Position numbers and translations under genes: made by a program. From Favolaschia claudopus (taxonomy: Eukaryota; Basidiomycota; Agaricomycetes; Agaricales; Mycenaceae), in NCBI GenBank assembly GCA_037176885.1, contig JAWWNJ010000001.1, forward strand, positions 3,906,001 to 3,970,000: a stretch of 64,000 nt of DNA, in the 5' to 3' direction. Position 1 is the first letter of the stretch, and each line of letters begins with the position of its first letter. A model generated the notes under the pieces. It saw only the letters and a program-made list of their open reading frames with translations, had not been told where the DNA came from and ran no database searches. This document shows positions 24,441 to 37,127 of this stretch, one piece after another.

Positions 24441-25143
24441 TCTGGCCTCACTGTCCTTTCTTTCTTGGTATACTATACGCACCAGCTCTTCTTGCTACGA
24501 CATTCACGAAAAATAAGTAACTTAATTTACTACGTATAACATTCCACTTTTTTCTTCTCCCTGTTCTTTTGTTCCATTGCAATTCCTCGCATACAGCTGT
24601 ATTCAAAGTACTATTCGTTATACTCAAGTAGAAATAGTTGAAATTGTCTATGAGACATGTATTGTACTGCAAATAAACTTAGGCCTCATGCAACTCATCC
24701 GATTCGGCGTGAACTTTGCAAGTTGGGTGACGGTTAAACGGAGAAATTAGCAAGAAAGTGGAACCCGATTTAGCTCACGCTTGAGATATGTTAGGAGGGA
24801 TGAACAGCTTCCTAGGACGCTGAGTGAATTTGAACCACCAAACGACCACATTTACAGCGATTCGGAAGCCCAGCCGCACGGAAGCTAGACCGACTCGCAG
24901 ACGGGAAAATGAGTACGTCATGCAGATTGACCAATCCATCACGATCGTCACGCATCTCGACGTGACAGTGACATTGAATCTTCTTTTCTCCCATTCAGAA
25001 TTCAAGCTCTTCCAAGTAGTTGAGCCCGTAGGTTGAACGTTGGACCGTCACTCGATGACGGGTCATCGGCAGAAAGCGCAGTCCGACTCACTATATAAAG
25101 AGAACGAGCAGAATGTGTTGTCCCATTCTTCTTCTGTTCAGCC
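24441..25143. promoter_or_regulatory. Intergenic region with TATA box for the FAD monooxygenase
   Basis: After the CYC8 3' UTR I see no gene in these 700 bases. A good TATA element (TATATAAAG) lies at 25092-25100, about 50 bases before the ATG at 25144. Confidence 0.5.
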
Positions 25144-26594
25144 ATGTCCCAAGCTTTGAGTCTTCCTGAACGCACCACCGTTCTCATAGTCGGTGCTGGA
25201 CCTGTCGGGATGGCGGCTGCCTTGTCTCTTCACCACCAGGGAATCCGCGATTTCGTCGTGGTGGACGCGATTCTCGCGGGTGAAAATACGTCTAGAGCCA
25301 TGGTCATCCAGGCAGCTACGCTGGAGGTATGGAGTGTAACTCCATTTTTTTCAATCATATGCTAATAGCCTACGGCAGGCGCTCAACAACATCGGCTGTC
25401 TGGATGGAATTCTATCGATTGGTGTGAAGGTTCAGGAAGTCGGACTGCACTATGGCTCTTCGTATCTTCTCACCGCCGACTTCTCGCTTTTGGAGGGGCG
25501 CACAAAGTTCCCGTTTGGTTTAACGATCCCGCAAGCCAAGACCGAAGCCAAAATGTTAGAAAAGTTGACTGAGCTCGGGATCAAAGTATGGCGCCCTATC
25601 AAGGTTGTTTCTGTGAAACCCTCGCAGCAGGCAGCCGATCAAGATTGTTTCGATGTGCGTTTTGACTCGGGCGAGGTTTTGAAGGCGAAGTACGTAGTCG
25701 GTGCAGACGGGGTTCGTTCTGTGGTGCGTCCATTTCATATATTTTCACAGCAAGTTGGTTTTCTGAACAGCGAAACATAAGGTCCGTGAACAAGCAGGAA
25801 TCTCATACAAAGATCCGCATGGTGACGATAACCACGACTATGGAAATCTTTCTCAACTGGTCTTGGGCGATGTAGCGTTCACTTCCGAGCCACGGATCTT
25901 CACACAAGGCAACAAGCTCTCCCTCACATTATCGGCCGGGAATATGGTGCTGCTGGCGCCATTCCCGCCTGCTGCATCTCCCGACGCGAAGCGTACCGTT
26001 TACCGTCTTGCGACAAGCGTTCCAGTCGAATTTGGCACGGCTCCGTCCGAACCCACCATTGAATACCTCCAACGACTCATCGACCGCCACGGTCCAATGG
26101 AGCTTTCCTCCAACCCTGCCATTAACCCCCATCCAACACGCATTGACAAGATGTACTTTTCTTCGCGTTACAAAACGCGGTCTGCGGTTGCAGAGAGCTT
26201 CTTTGCACCCAGAAAAGCTGGGCAGGGTGGAGGTTTCACTCTTCTCGTGGGCGACGCAGCGCACTGTCATTCACCGATAGGTGGCCAGGGGATGTCTCTG
26301 GGTATCCGGGACGCCATCAGTCTTGGGCCCGTGTTGAAAGCGCACATCGATAGTTCTGCCAAGAATAGCGGCGCAAACCCCGATAAGATGTTCGAAGAAT
26401 GGTCAGCAACCAGACGTGATCGTGCGTTCAACGTTGTAGCGTTGACGAAGCGGGCTTTGGGGATATTCACGGCGCAGGGCAAGATGTGGCCGCCTTTCCT
26501 CTTCCTGATGTTTTCTGTGCTGAGGTTTCTTGGGGGTTTCAAGTTCGTAAAGCGGAACGTAGCGTATAGGCTTAGTGGATTGGCAGAGATTTGA
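25144..26594 (+). CDS. FAD-dependent aromatic-type monooxygenase
   Basis: Flavoprotein hydroxylase of the p-hydroxybenzoate hydroxylase/phenol hydroxylase superfamily, likely acting on a phenolic or polyketide substrate with NAD(P)H and O2. It has the N-terminal FAD fingerprint GAGPVG (residues 17-22), the YVVGADGVRS motif (dual FAD/NAD(P)H binding) and the C-terminal ribityl-binding LLVGDAAHCHSPIGGQGMS. Introns lie at 25327-25378 and 25724-25781. At about 450 residues it lacks the thioredoxin-like C-terminal domain of true phenol hydroxylases. A TATA box at 25092 suggests regulated expression. There is no biosynthetic cluster next to it, so the substrate cannot be told from context. Confidence 0.9.
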
Positions 26595-27003
26595 GGCCCA
26601 ATAGATCTATAGTAGCTGCAAGCACCCATTTTAATACCATATCGCGGATTCTAATTTTATCGGTGGGGGAATGAACGCTCTGATCATGAGCGCCATACAA
26701 ACTTTTTGTTGTGAAAAGCCCCAATCTCTCTGTCGCCTGCTATCTACAGTGTCGCAACGGAGCAAATGTCTGACAGACTATCAGCCTCGCGGTGGAAACT
26801 GACTTGGCTTTCTTTGTCCTACAACGCGGCTTGTCCCGGTGTTTGCTTTGAACTCCCACCACGTTCCAGTCGACAATCGCACGTACGCTATACAAAGATA
26901 TTCTACTGTTCTGGCATTGCTTTGATCCTTTGTCCGACGCGTCCTCTTTTAAGGCGAACTTTCTGCAACATGACCCCATCTTACCTCTCTGGTCCTTGCG
27001 GGC
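26595..27003. other. Interval between the monooxygenase and the F-box gene
   Basis: About 410 bases with the monooxygenase 3' UTR and the F-box gene promoter; I see no additional gene. Confidence 0.4.
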
Positions 27004-28304
27004 ATGACCCATTCAACTTTGGCTTCTCTCCCACCCGAACTTCTTGTCGCTATTGCTGCTGCAGGCCAGCAGGAACGCTTCTTGGATCTATCTAACCCAC
27101 ACTGGCAAATCGAAGCTCAACCTGGGAGTTTCAGATCAGAGTGGACCATGTCTCATCTTTCCCGTCCCATTCGCGACACCATTGTCGACGCGTCCGAACT
27201 CTGGGACCTCACGGAAGCAGAATTGAACGCCGAAGGGTCGATCGAGATTCTTAAATTCTATCTCCAGCGTTCTAAAACTCGTCTCATTTATGCGACTCTC
27301 CGAGTATCTGCGAGACCAAATGTCGTAGACATGGATGTTTTACTGGAGAGGATCGGCCAGATTGTTCCCCATATTGGTCGTGTGCGACATCTGAGGATCG
27401 GTCTCAGAGAAGATTGGACAACGGATATATTGTTCCCCCTTCGTGAACTCTTCGTGACTTGTTGCCTCTCAAGCTGGAACATCTCGCGATTTTGCAACGA
27501 GGCAATTCTACCTGGCCGCTTCTCGTGGAACATCTGTTCAGGAAGGGCGCACCCAGACTGACTTATCTCGGAATCGATGGCTGCAAATTCCGCTTCCCTG
27601 CGACTCCCGGGTTGCAGTGGGGTTCTTCCCTCACTGTCTTGGAATTGCTGAGCGGCACGGAGGCGGGCGACAATGACTCTGGCGCTGCAATATCTGCCAG
27701 TTGCCATTCGCTGACTCATCTGAACATCGACTTGACCTCGGGGTTCAACAGCCACAGGTTCCACGTTCCGAGCCTTCAGTACCTCGCTATCTGGATTTCC
27801 TCCGAGCACTTGAACGAGGAGACACATTTATTGGACGTAGTCGATCTTTTCGACACTCCCGGATTGATCGAGTGGACGATTTATGGCGCGCATGGTGACC
27901 AAATCTCAATGCTGTTGGACGCGACATCTCTCCCTTCTGCATTGTCGTTTCCCTCATTGAAGCGCTTATCCTTCATCCGTTTGGATTTGTGTTTGTGCGA
28001 CATTTCTTGCGACGCCATGCACGAGATCTCTAGGCCCCCAATGTCACTCTTCCCCGCGCTCTCCAGCCTCACGCTCATTAACCAGTGCTTCACGGAAATG
28101 CTTCTTCTTAATTTGTTTTACCCAGATCCGTATTCATCGCCTGCCATCACAATTTTTACGGGGTTTTTCGGAATGATGGGATTTGGAACATGTTGTTGGT
28201 GTCGTTGGCGGCGCTCTGCGGACGGGCGGCCTCTTCCCGAGCTGAAGCTATTTTCGTCGACGACGCCTTCATCTCTTGAAGATTGGCAGCATACGGAACT
28301 GTAG
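27004..28304 (+). pseudogene. F-box/LRR-type protein gene with a frameshift
   Basis: The N-terminus starts with the F-box-like LPPELLVAIAAAG and an LSRPIRD motif, as in basidiomycete F-box proteins that serve as SCF ubiquitin-ligase adaptors. Leu-rich repeats follow (IGRVRHLRIGL, LKLEHLAIL, LTYLGIDGCKF, SLTHLNIDLTSG). The frame breaks near 27457: upstream codons end in LFPLRELFVT, and the LRR reading resumes one frame over with LPLKLEHLAIL. No intron with matching phase and usable splice sites bridges the break, so I read it as a one-base deletion or two-base insertion, either true decay or sequencing error. The downstream frame is then open to 28304. Confidence 0.6.
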
Positions 28305-28974
28305 CGACTGTCAACGAGAGATGTTGTGGAGATATCCTGAAACGGTGCTTACAGTATCATACTTGAAGACTTTCTAATACTTATAGCTATCTAAATGTCC
28401 AACTCTAGAACTTTTTAGACTCCTCACTGTGGCCATGCAGAAGTGTCCTGCCAGTGCACATGTCAATTTTATAGTAAATGTTCGGTAGTATACGCTGGTT
28501 GGCCGTTGAATAATCTTTCTTGGTTCGGTCTGAAGTGAACAGTCAGAAAACCTCCTGCATTGAAGCCAACGAGCGGCTGTGGGGCATCGACGTCGAATTT
28601 AAGGATTTGAACCTTCGGTGGGGAATCCATGTCGACATTTTCTTATGACTTCACGGTCCTGTGGAGTGACACAAAAATTTGAATATTTGAATCCTTACAA
28701 CTCGAATTGGAATGCGAACTAGATAGGAATGTGAACTAGATAGAATCGTTCTGTTACTGTGTGTACGACGAAAGCTAACATACGTAGGTTACAAGACGAA
28801 AGAAAAAGAGAAATGAAAGAAAGAAAAATTAACGTGCATTTAGCTTCCGCGCGTAAAAGGTGGATGAGACCAGATGCGCGCGTACTGAGCCCAGAGCCCA
28901 CAACAAGGGAGCACGAGGATGGAGACAGAACTCGCACCCTTCTCTGAGAAAAAAACACCCACCTTGAACTCACC
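28305..28974. other. Interval before the CTTGA-rich repeats
   Basis: AT-richer sequence than its surroundings with a short direct repeat (gaactagatag near 28713-28742). No gene seen. Confidence 0.4.
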
Positions 28975-29860
28975 GTAAAATCCAAAACGTCTTGCGGCCT
29001 TGACGCGCCGAGCCTTGACGCGCGACTTAACGTCTTGAGGTTGATGCCTTGACGCGCCGTCGAGTCTTGAGACGCGGCTTGAAGCCTTGACGTACTAAGT
29101 CTTGAAGCGCGACTTGTATTCTTGAGGTTGTGGGCTTGACGCGCATATTTTGCGGCGCGACTTGAGGCCTTGACGACGCAGCTTGAGGTCCTGACGCATC
29201 GAGCTTGCGAGAAACAAGGAACTGAGACGACCCAGCCGACTCGGCGAGGATGCAAAATGAACTAGGCGAGTCACTTGGATCGAGAGTGGGTGGGAGCCGC
29301 TGACAGTAGACGCAAGTCCAACCTAGGCGAGGTCAAGAGAAGTCAGTTTCATCACGATAGAGACAATGGAAGTTACACACCGGGCACGAAACTCTGAGGT
29401 TGACGCCTTGACGCGCCGTCGAGTCTTGGGACGCGATTTGAAGCCTTGACGCGCATCTTGAAGCGCAGTTTGAAGTCTTGAGTTGAAGCCTTGAGGCATC
29501 GAATCTTGAGACGCGGCTTGAGGCGTTAAAGTTGGAGCGTTGACGCGCATGCCTTGCGACGTGGATTGTGATCTTGAGGCGCATCTTGAAGCACGGTCTA
29601 AAGTCTTGAGTTGAGTCCTTGACGCGCACATCTTGCGGCGCGGATCGAAGCCTTGACGCATTGAGCACGGCTTGAAGTCTTGAGTTGAAGCCTTGACTCG
29701 CATATCTTGCGGCGCGGCTTGAGGTCTTGACCCTCATCTTGAAGCGCGGCTTGAAGTCTTGAGGTATCTTGAGAAGTCTGCCACTGAGGTCTTGAACATG
29801 CGTCTTGAGGCGCCTTGAGCAATTTCCACCGAGGTCTTGAATAGCGACGGCGAGGTCCAG
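28975..29860. repeat. Degenerate CTTGA-rich minisatellite, two blocks
   Basis: Two blocks (about 28980-29200 and 29395-29850) are built from imperfect 10-17 nt units around CTTGA, such as GCCTTGACGCGC, GTCTTGAG and GCGGCTTGAAG. I count about 40 CTTGA pentamers. A longer match (GCCTTGACGCGCCGTCGAGT) recurs at 29046 and 29405, so whole blocks were copied as well as single units. The minus strand has several open frames of Ser/Arg/Gln-rich sequence through the blocks, but these follow from the repeat composition. I see no gene function. Confidence 0.8.
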
Positions 29861-30150
29861 AGAACGTAAGCGAGGGCTGCATCTGCGAGCGTGCAAGATT
29901 GTCAGCTCAACTTGAGAGATCATGACGATAGAGAGGGAACACGACACACCGAGAAGACACTAGGACGCGAGAGCTCAGAGGACCCATCCAACTAGGCGAG
30001 GACGCAAAACGAGCTGGACAAGATGGCTGACTTAAGAGTAGGTGTGATGCCGTTGACAGCGAATTCAAATCCAACCTAGGCGAGGGTGAAAGAGGTCAGC
30101 TTTGTGAAGAGGAAGAGGATCAAACTTACACACCGGCGACGTTTAAGGCT
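29260..30150. repeat. Duplicated flanks of the minisatellite (AACTAGGCGAG / CCAACCTAGGCGAG)
   Basis: Sequence after each CTTGA block is shared. AACTAGGCGAG occurs near 29263 and 29989, and CCAACCTAGGCGAG followed by an AAGAG..GTCAG segment near 29319 and 30070. A related segment with CGATAGAGA and ACACACCG lies near 29355 and 29935. This points to duplication of a unit of about 750 bases containing minisatellite plus flank. Confidence 0.6.
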
Positions 30151-30864
30151 GGGAGTAGAAGACTGGGCAAGACGAGCGAGTGTCGAGAGAGGCCCGGAGG
30201 TTTGAAGTTGAGTGCTGAAACAACGACCCAGTTGGGAGATGATGAGAGTAGCGGAGAGAGCGAGGGTCACCAATGTCACAGGTGGCTGACAATTTATACT
30301 CTGTGCGGCAATTTCCGAGCCCGATCTGGCCTTCAAGTCAACAAAAGAGTAGGCCTGAGCTCAGGAGAGCAGAGGAGATGTTGCGCTTGCGAATTGAGTA
30401 CTACTAGTATGCGTCCAGTCTATCGTCTTCGCAAGTGTGGATCGCATAAAGCCGCCGGGGTTGAAGGACAGAAGAGGGCTAGTTTTCCAGATGTTGGACG
30501 TTAGAACAGACCAGGGGATGCAACTATACGTGGAATTCAGCATTCGTCACTTAGGTGGTCGAGAAAGTCGCGTTCTGCTCACCTGACCGTGATTTGCGAG
30601 TCCCGAAGCCTGCCGACTCCCACGAATGTCAGCGAACCCTCCTCTCCAATCTATAGCATTGCAAGTTGGCAACGGGGCACACTTTACAGAGTTGTTTGGA
30701 ACTTTCAGTTCTGGTGTTTTGACTATTATCTGAGGATGTGGGTGGTTTTTTTACAAATGCTGGTAGTAAGTATAGAGTGAGTAGAGTAATTGATCTTCCT
30801 TCTAGTAATTTTTTCGTGGGGGATGCTTGGGGTGGCTTGAGCCCGACGAAACACACTTAACCAG
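30151..30864. other. Interval after the repeats
   Basis: About 710 bases without a gene I can support. The right end holds the 3' UTR of the minus-strand AAA ATPase gene. Confidence 0.4.
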
Positions 30865-33623
30865 CTAAGTGAATCCGAATTTGTTTTTGGCGCTCAGGTC
30901 ATCTGCCTCGAACGCTTCCGCAAAGTCAGCCTGCGACTTCAGTACCATCTCCAGGTCCTTCAATTCAAGGGGTTCGTTTCTAAAGGATGCCAAACTGCCC
31001 GCCGTCCTGACAGCATTCTTGATCTGACGTCCATTGAGGTCATTGCGCGAAAGCGCATCATACTCCATTTCAGTCAAGTTGGCGCCGGCGCCGCCATCCA
31101 GCGTGCTCAACAAGTTCTTCCAAAGCCGTCTACGAGCATGAGCGTCGAGCTTTTCGTACTTCAAAGCGAGCATAACGCGAGAGTGAAAGGCGGAATCTAG
31201 GGTGTTGACCCTATTGGTAGTCAGGAAGATAATTCCCTCGTAGTACTCCAGGAGGCGCAAGAAGACCGAAACCAAAGCATTGCGGTGGATATCCATGTGT
31301 GTACGCCGTTCCAGGAAGATGTCAGCCTCGTCGATGAGAAGAACAGCTTTCCAAGTATGAGCAAGATCCAGAATCCGCGTTAATTCTCGTTCCAAGTCAG
31401 ATGCCACAGTGCCTGTCATGATCGAGGTCAAAACAGTTCATCGTCACAAGGAAAATCGCGCACCAAGATCGCCTGAAGAGACGACAAACAAGGGGCGTTG
31501 AGTATACTCAGCGATGCATTCTGCGGTCAGCGTCTTGCCCACCCCAGGCGACCCATGCAGCACGGCGACAAGCCCTCGACCCTTTCCTTTGACAACGTAG
31601 TCGAATTTGCTCTGCTCCGTTCTCAGGTGAGAGGTCACTAGTGCTCGAACAAGTGTCTTGGACGTCTCAGGTAGCACGAGGAGGTCGAATGAGCCCTAAC
31701 GAACATAGATTCGACATGATTGTTTGAAACAGCATTGAAAAGAAATACCTCAGTCCAGACGATATCCGAATAATTCTCGATGAACATTTGCAACCATCTC
31801 TTCTCAGTGAATGAGAACCCGCGTATGATGTTCGTGGCCAAGAGAGTTTCCTCCTCAGTCAATCCTTGATCCGGCTGTTCGGTCGTAAGCTTAGCTTTGA
31901 ATGCAACCAAGTCCTCTGGCGAAAGGGTGCTCTCCGCTGTGAACAAGGCTTCATCTGACTCCTCGTCCTTGCGAGCCTCCCATGCGTGGTCAGTACAAAT
32001 ACGGTTGTACGATGTGCCGTCAATCATCACCCGGCCTTTGACACTGAATTTCCGGTCAAGGCGTTCTCCAAGCCTGCCTTCCTCGATACCTACGCCGACA
32101 TACTCGCCGTGGCATTGGCCCCTCATGGACTGGAAGCGCACCCCACGCGCCGTCAGGGCTGTCCGGATCTCTTCTTTCCGGATTCGCATATCTAGAGGCG
32201 CAACAAAAAGAGTGGGAATGGCTCTGCTCCCAGCGAAAGGAATAGTTCTGAGCGCCTCCACTCGTTTTCCAAAGTTTTTGCCTCCACAGGATGTTAGCGA
32301 CAACGACTTCCTGGCTTGATAGGCTCACCATCATAGTCCATGAATGTTCCACGGACCCAGAATCCATTACGATTATGATCCTCGTCCTTGACCATATTGT
32401 AAGAGTTTACTTTGAAAGCTCGGTCATAGCCATGGAGTTTGGCGTGTATGATCGTGCCCGGGCGGAATAAGGTCCACAATCTGGCTGCGCGTTCAAAGCC
32501 AGATGGAAAACTTTGACCGCGACTCACGTATTGTATGTAACAAGGTTTCCGGGGCGCAAATTGTCGACGCTGTCGATGGTGCTGGCGAATTGTGTCTCGA
32601 TGAAGTCGAGCAAGATATTGAGGTGCACGAGCTCTTCAGAGCCTTGCTTCAGCGTCTCTGCCTCCGCAACAAGTTCCGATCGATAGTGGTACAGGCACTC
32701 GGCCGGCAGGTCCAACGAGATATGCTATTAATCAAATTAGTGCGATTTGCGGGAGAAAATTAGAGCGAGCGAACCTCTGTATGGAAAGAGACAGTGGGAT
32801 AAGTACGGATGACCTTGGCCAGAATCTTTTTGAGGTGTTCCGAATATATTTCAACGGTCGTGTAGTCGACTTTGTCCTTCTCGTAGTGGCTGAAGTGACG
32901 AATGACTACTAAGACATGTTTACCCCACCACTCTTCACCGCGGGTCGAATATTCGGCCTTCTGTTTTCGAATGTAATACTCGTCACCGTTCTTGTCCCAT
33001 CGCTACTCAGAGTGAACACAATTAACGCGATGACCCAGAAATCCATGTTGTAAACCCACTTTATCGAGATGGACAGGTTCAGGCTTAGATCCGTGCGGGA
33101 CGTCCTTGTACGCCTGGTTCAACGCGACAAGATCTTTTTTGCGGGACTTGATGACTTCGTCTTCATCTTCCTCGTCATTTTTCTTGCCAGCTCCGTCTTC
33201 TTTCTTTTCGGAGCTAGCATTCGACGCGGACGAAGTATCGGTAGTAGACTTCACTTCAGGAACGGCTGCAGGCAAGGCAGGTGTGCTGTTGGACACTGCA
33301 CCAGGAGCAGGTTCCTCTGAATCAACTGTGACGCCATTACCGTTTGCCTCGTCCGAGCCGGATTTCGCACCAGCGCCAGCACCTTCGGACGGAGACGCGT
33401 CACCAACGGTGGAGTTAGGTATCGTAGAATACCAAGGGGCAAGTTTAAACCTTGCTACCAGAGTGGGACGAGAAAGGACTGACGCGAAGCGCTGAGCTCT
33501 CGGGATGTGGCCATGAACAACACCAAGCGAAGAATGTGCGGCTCTACTACTGCAGCGCGGCGTCCGAGTCACCAAGCACTGGAGACGGCGAGGCAAGCCC
33601 CGCTTGCTCGCAGCGAAGTTCAT
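30865..33623 (-). CDS. AAA ATPase of the fungal DUF7025 type, possible mitochondrial presequence
   Basis: P-loop ATPase of unknown biological role. The start at 33623 gives an Arg/Ser-rich, acid-free N-terminus (RRLQCLVTRTPRCSSRAAHS) that looks like a mitochondrial presequence, then a low-complexity Ser/Glu/Lys linker. The central region (HFSHYEKDKVDYTTVEIYSEHL, FRPGTIIHAKLHG, FWVRGTFMDYDG) matches the N-terminal domain usually annotated DUF7025 in fungal AAA proteins. The C-terminal AAA module has Walker A HGSPGVGKT, Walker B VLLIDEAD, the TTNRVNTLDSAFHSR sensor/arginine-finger region and a helical lid. About seven short introns are needed. Most family members I know lack an obvious presequence, so the mitochondrial location is an inference from composition only. 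Confidence 0.85.
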
Positions 33624-33834
33624 TTCGCGATTCTATGAGGGAAAGTAACGCCAGGCCATAGAGACAATTTCAACGTCGTATTTGAGGAAATACCACGGGA
33701 GACAACGGGTAGTAAGCGCCCAGCGCTTAACATTAGCGCTCGCGACTGTTTGCGGTGACCGGGCGGTGTCAAGGCTTCGAGTCAAGACGAATCTTGGAGT
33801 ATGATAGTTATGCCTACAGTAAACCTAACTGGAC

Positions 33835-36800
33835 CTAACTCCTCCAATACTGCGCCAAATCATGCAACCGATCGAGCACAACAGCAATATACGACGTCTC
33901 ATTCAACAGCGTCTCAAAATGCTTAATCGCCTCCTCCTCCGTCAGATCCAACCTAAACTTCTCCTGTATCTGCTCATGCACATCGCGATGCTTGATATCG
34001 GGGATGTTCGCATCCACCATGAGCGCGACGAGATTGAGTATGAGGTTGGCGCTTTTGCGAAGGATGGTGAAGGCCGTGAAACAATAGTTCTTGAAGCGCA
34101 GGTAGTGGGGAGATTGGGCACCACCCATACCCTCGACCATTTCTTTGCAGACCTTGACGGGAGGTGGGAAAGGCTTGGGGTCGCGCCCGAGAATATAGCC
34201 GAAGTCAACTGAAGGGGTATCTATCATGAGCAAAGGAACGAGCTGGCATGCGGGCTACATACCATGGAAGAAATGCCCTGGAGTGCGGTGAGATTAATTT
34301 GCTTTTATATCAACTGAACTGGGTCGCATACCGTCTGGAGCAAGAAGTAAATTATCTAAATGTCGATCACCTACGCCCAATATATAGGTGACCACACAAT
34401 ACCCAGCTGAAGGAGATTGAAAGTCAACTCAAGAGGTATGTATAGGACGAAGAACGCACCACAACTGCGAACAAACGTGTCAATGACCCCCTGTTCTACC
34501 CCAAAAGTTCCAACACTCCCCGCATCAGGGTTATTCGCCCGCAAATAGTTGAGCAAATTTCCATGATCGCTCACAATCGCAGCGATGGTTTTGCTCGGAA
34601 TGAACTTAACCATTCCTTGCAAAGGACCCGTCGCAAGCACCTCGTAAGGGCTCAACTTCAAGTCCAGATTCTCCTTCCGTAACAACCGATCCATGAGCGT
34701 AAACAACTGAATCACCAGCTGGTCTTGCCGCATATCATCCCCATCTTTGAAGATGACTGGGTAGGTCGATCCATCGGAGCACTGAAAATACAGCAGGAGC
34801 GGATACAGATTGCTCTTGAACACGGATGACTGATCCGCGACGATCCCAGTCACCTCGATAGCTGCGTTCAAAGGCAGAGGCAGAGGCGGCATCGACCCAA
34901 GATTATTCTTCGCATCTGTGATGAGTGCACGAAGCTTCTCAATCTTCTTGGGCCGCGGATCCTTCGACGTGCGCAATTCCCTTGCCCGCTTTGCAAGAGT
35001 ATCAACAAGCAGTCCTTGTCGGCGCATCAGCTCTCTTCGTTCAGAACCTCCTTCACTCTCAAGAATCTTGCCCATGAACCGGAATACGACGCGGCCGTAC
35101 ATCTTCGCCATGACCCGATCTTCCAGCGCAACCTCGACCATGAGATACCAGTATAACCGATTGCCGAGAACTGGATTTGCCACGCCGCGAGTGATAAGGA
35201 AGTCAGTCAGGCCACTGTCATCGTATGATATCGCGGTCGCTGTTGTTGAGCGCGACGACCGTTGATCGGTAGCAGTGCTCTCGAACTTGAGAGCTTGTAC
35301 TAGTTGTAATAGGTAAAGTCGCAATTCCTGGAGAAAGATATCAGGGAAAGACATGAGAAGAGATCCAGACCATACATCATCGTCCGCTCGACTCAACTGT
35401 CGGACAGCAAAGGCGCGGACTCGTGAGTCAACAGTACCTGGCCCTAGCAATTCCAAAGCATCGTCGGTATCTATCTCAGTCCACTGGGGCAAAAGTTCCT
35501 CCACGGCCTGCTTGACCTCTGAGGAATCTCGCCATGTCACGGATTTGAGAAACTTCGTCAGACCTCGCTTGTCGCGCACAAGATAAAAGCGGAATTTCCA
35601 GATAATGTCCTTCTCTTCCGAGCTGAGCGGCTGGCTCGGGGCGTAGTTGAGGATTTCCTGAGCGCGGAATATATCAAAACGAAGAGATAATGAATGAGGA
35701 GTTTATGTAGTACCCCCAGTTCGTCCCGAATCTTTGCATTGGGCTTGAGCTCCCGGTCGTACGGACTACTTCGATGGCTACGAACGAGTCTTCGATGTTT
35801 ATCTTCAACAGGGTTCTCTCGCGCAACGTCAGGATCAATGATTGCCCAAAGATGAGGCTCTGGCGTGAAGGCTGAGGAGACGGAGGTGGGGATGGGAGGC
35901 TGCGATACTTGAGGTAAAAGAGCGGAGGTGGAAGGTGCTGGAGCTTCTGGTTCGCTAAAAATGACAGGGAAATCGAACCGGGGAAGATCGATGTAGAGAA
36001 ATAGATTCTCCGACTTGGCGGCCTCTGCAGCATGGACCTCCTCCATCTTCCGCCAGGCCATCTTGTCGAGCCAATCAGACTTGGGCAGGTCCCCTCGTTC
36101 GTATTTTTTGACAAGCTGATCCAAAGTTTAGGAATGTGAGCAGCATGATTTACGCGAATCCAACCTTTTCCAGACGCCCCATTTCGTCACGCTCTTCAAG
36201 TTTACTTGGTGTCGTAGAATCGACCGATCCATCACCTTCGACACCTTGCCAGAGATGGAGACGATGCTTGCCGCGCCGTAAAGTCCTGCTCAAGAATTAA
36301 GCACTAGTAAGATGCTAACCTGACACACTTACCATTTCTTGCCAAACAGGCGGAATGTTGAACCTCCCACAGGCACTGCTGCACGCGGACCAGCAATATC
36401 CCAAACTGTGAATACAATCTGTGAGCTCAGTGGGAGGTCACAGTATCGTATCGGCAGGGCTATCCATTCATTCCAAGTGTGATTGTTCTTAAAAGCCTTG
36501 AAAGACGTGCGGAATGGGATTGTCAAGGGTTTGTTGTCAGCGGTAAGTTGGCATGTCACGTAGAGGTCTGAGAGGGTTCTTGAGTGGGATTAGGCGCAGG
36601 TGCGCGAGAGTAGGATAACATACGGAGACTGGACACCGTGAAAGCGTAGCTCTGGTTTCTCCAGGAGTTCAGTAAATGAGCGTGGCTGCCGCGTGCCCTC
36701 TAACTGAGATCTGTGGTACGAAGCTAGGTAAGGCGCCGGCGATATTGTACTCAGATTGAGCAGATACTTGCATGCGAAAAGTGACTGGTAATTTGAGATC

Positions 36801-36836
36801 CGAAAGCTTTGCAAAGGTGAAATCGTCCTTATCCAT
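33835..36836 (-). CDS. VPS34: Class III phosphatidylinositol 3-kinase
   Basis: Makes PI3P on endosomes and autophagic membranes, in complex with Vps15 and Beclin/Atg6. From the start at 36836: an N-terminal C2 domain ([33 protein letters not shown]), the helical PIK accessory domain ([31 protein letters not shown]), then the lipid kinase domain. The kinase domain has [12 protein letters not shown], the catalytic loop [11 protein letters not shown], the activation segment start [17 protein letters not shown] and a conserved C-terminal helix ending [10 protein letters not shown]. The stop is at 33835. Roughly ten introns, several in the C2 half. Length and domain order are as expected for fungal Vps34. 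Confidence 0.96.
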
Positions 36837-37127
36837 CGTGCTAGTTCATGGCAACGAAGAACGGTAGAAGATACTATGAAGCGCGCGCCTCGCTGCTTCC
36901 TGCTGCTTTTGGGTGACTGCGTTCAACTTCAAGGAGCGTGATGGCCCGGGCAAATGATGACGCCACAGCGTTGCTCTAACAAGGTAACAGTGCTAGAAAG
37001 AGAAATTGTACAATTCTATGCAGAGGGGGTAATAACTATAGTGAACATGCGAGTGAAAACGTTAACAATACAGTGGTCATATGTGTAAAATGCAAGACGA
37101 AAGCGCGACTTCAATTCTTCTCAATCT

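Noticed and set aside
28595..28640. tRNA T-arm-like sequence (GGTTCAAATCC on the minus strand)
   Set aside because: A short T-stem can be drawn, but there is no D-arm, anticodon arm or acceptor stem at the right spacing.
29333..29947. Minus-strand 204-codon open frame in the CTTGA repeat
   Set aside because: Several frames are open in parallel because the repeat lacks stops; the Ser/Arg-rich translation has no domain and no splice logic.
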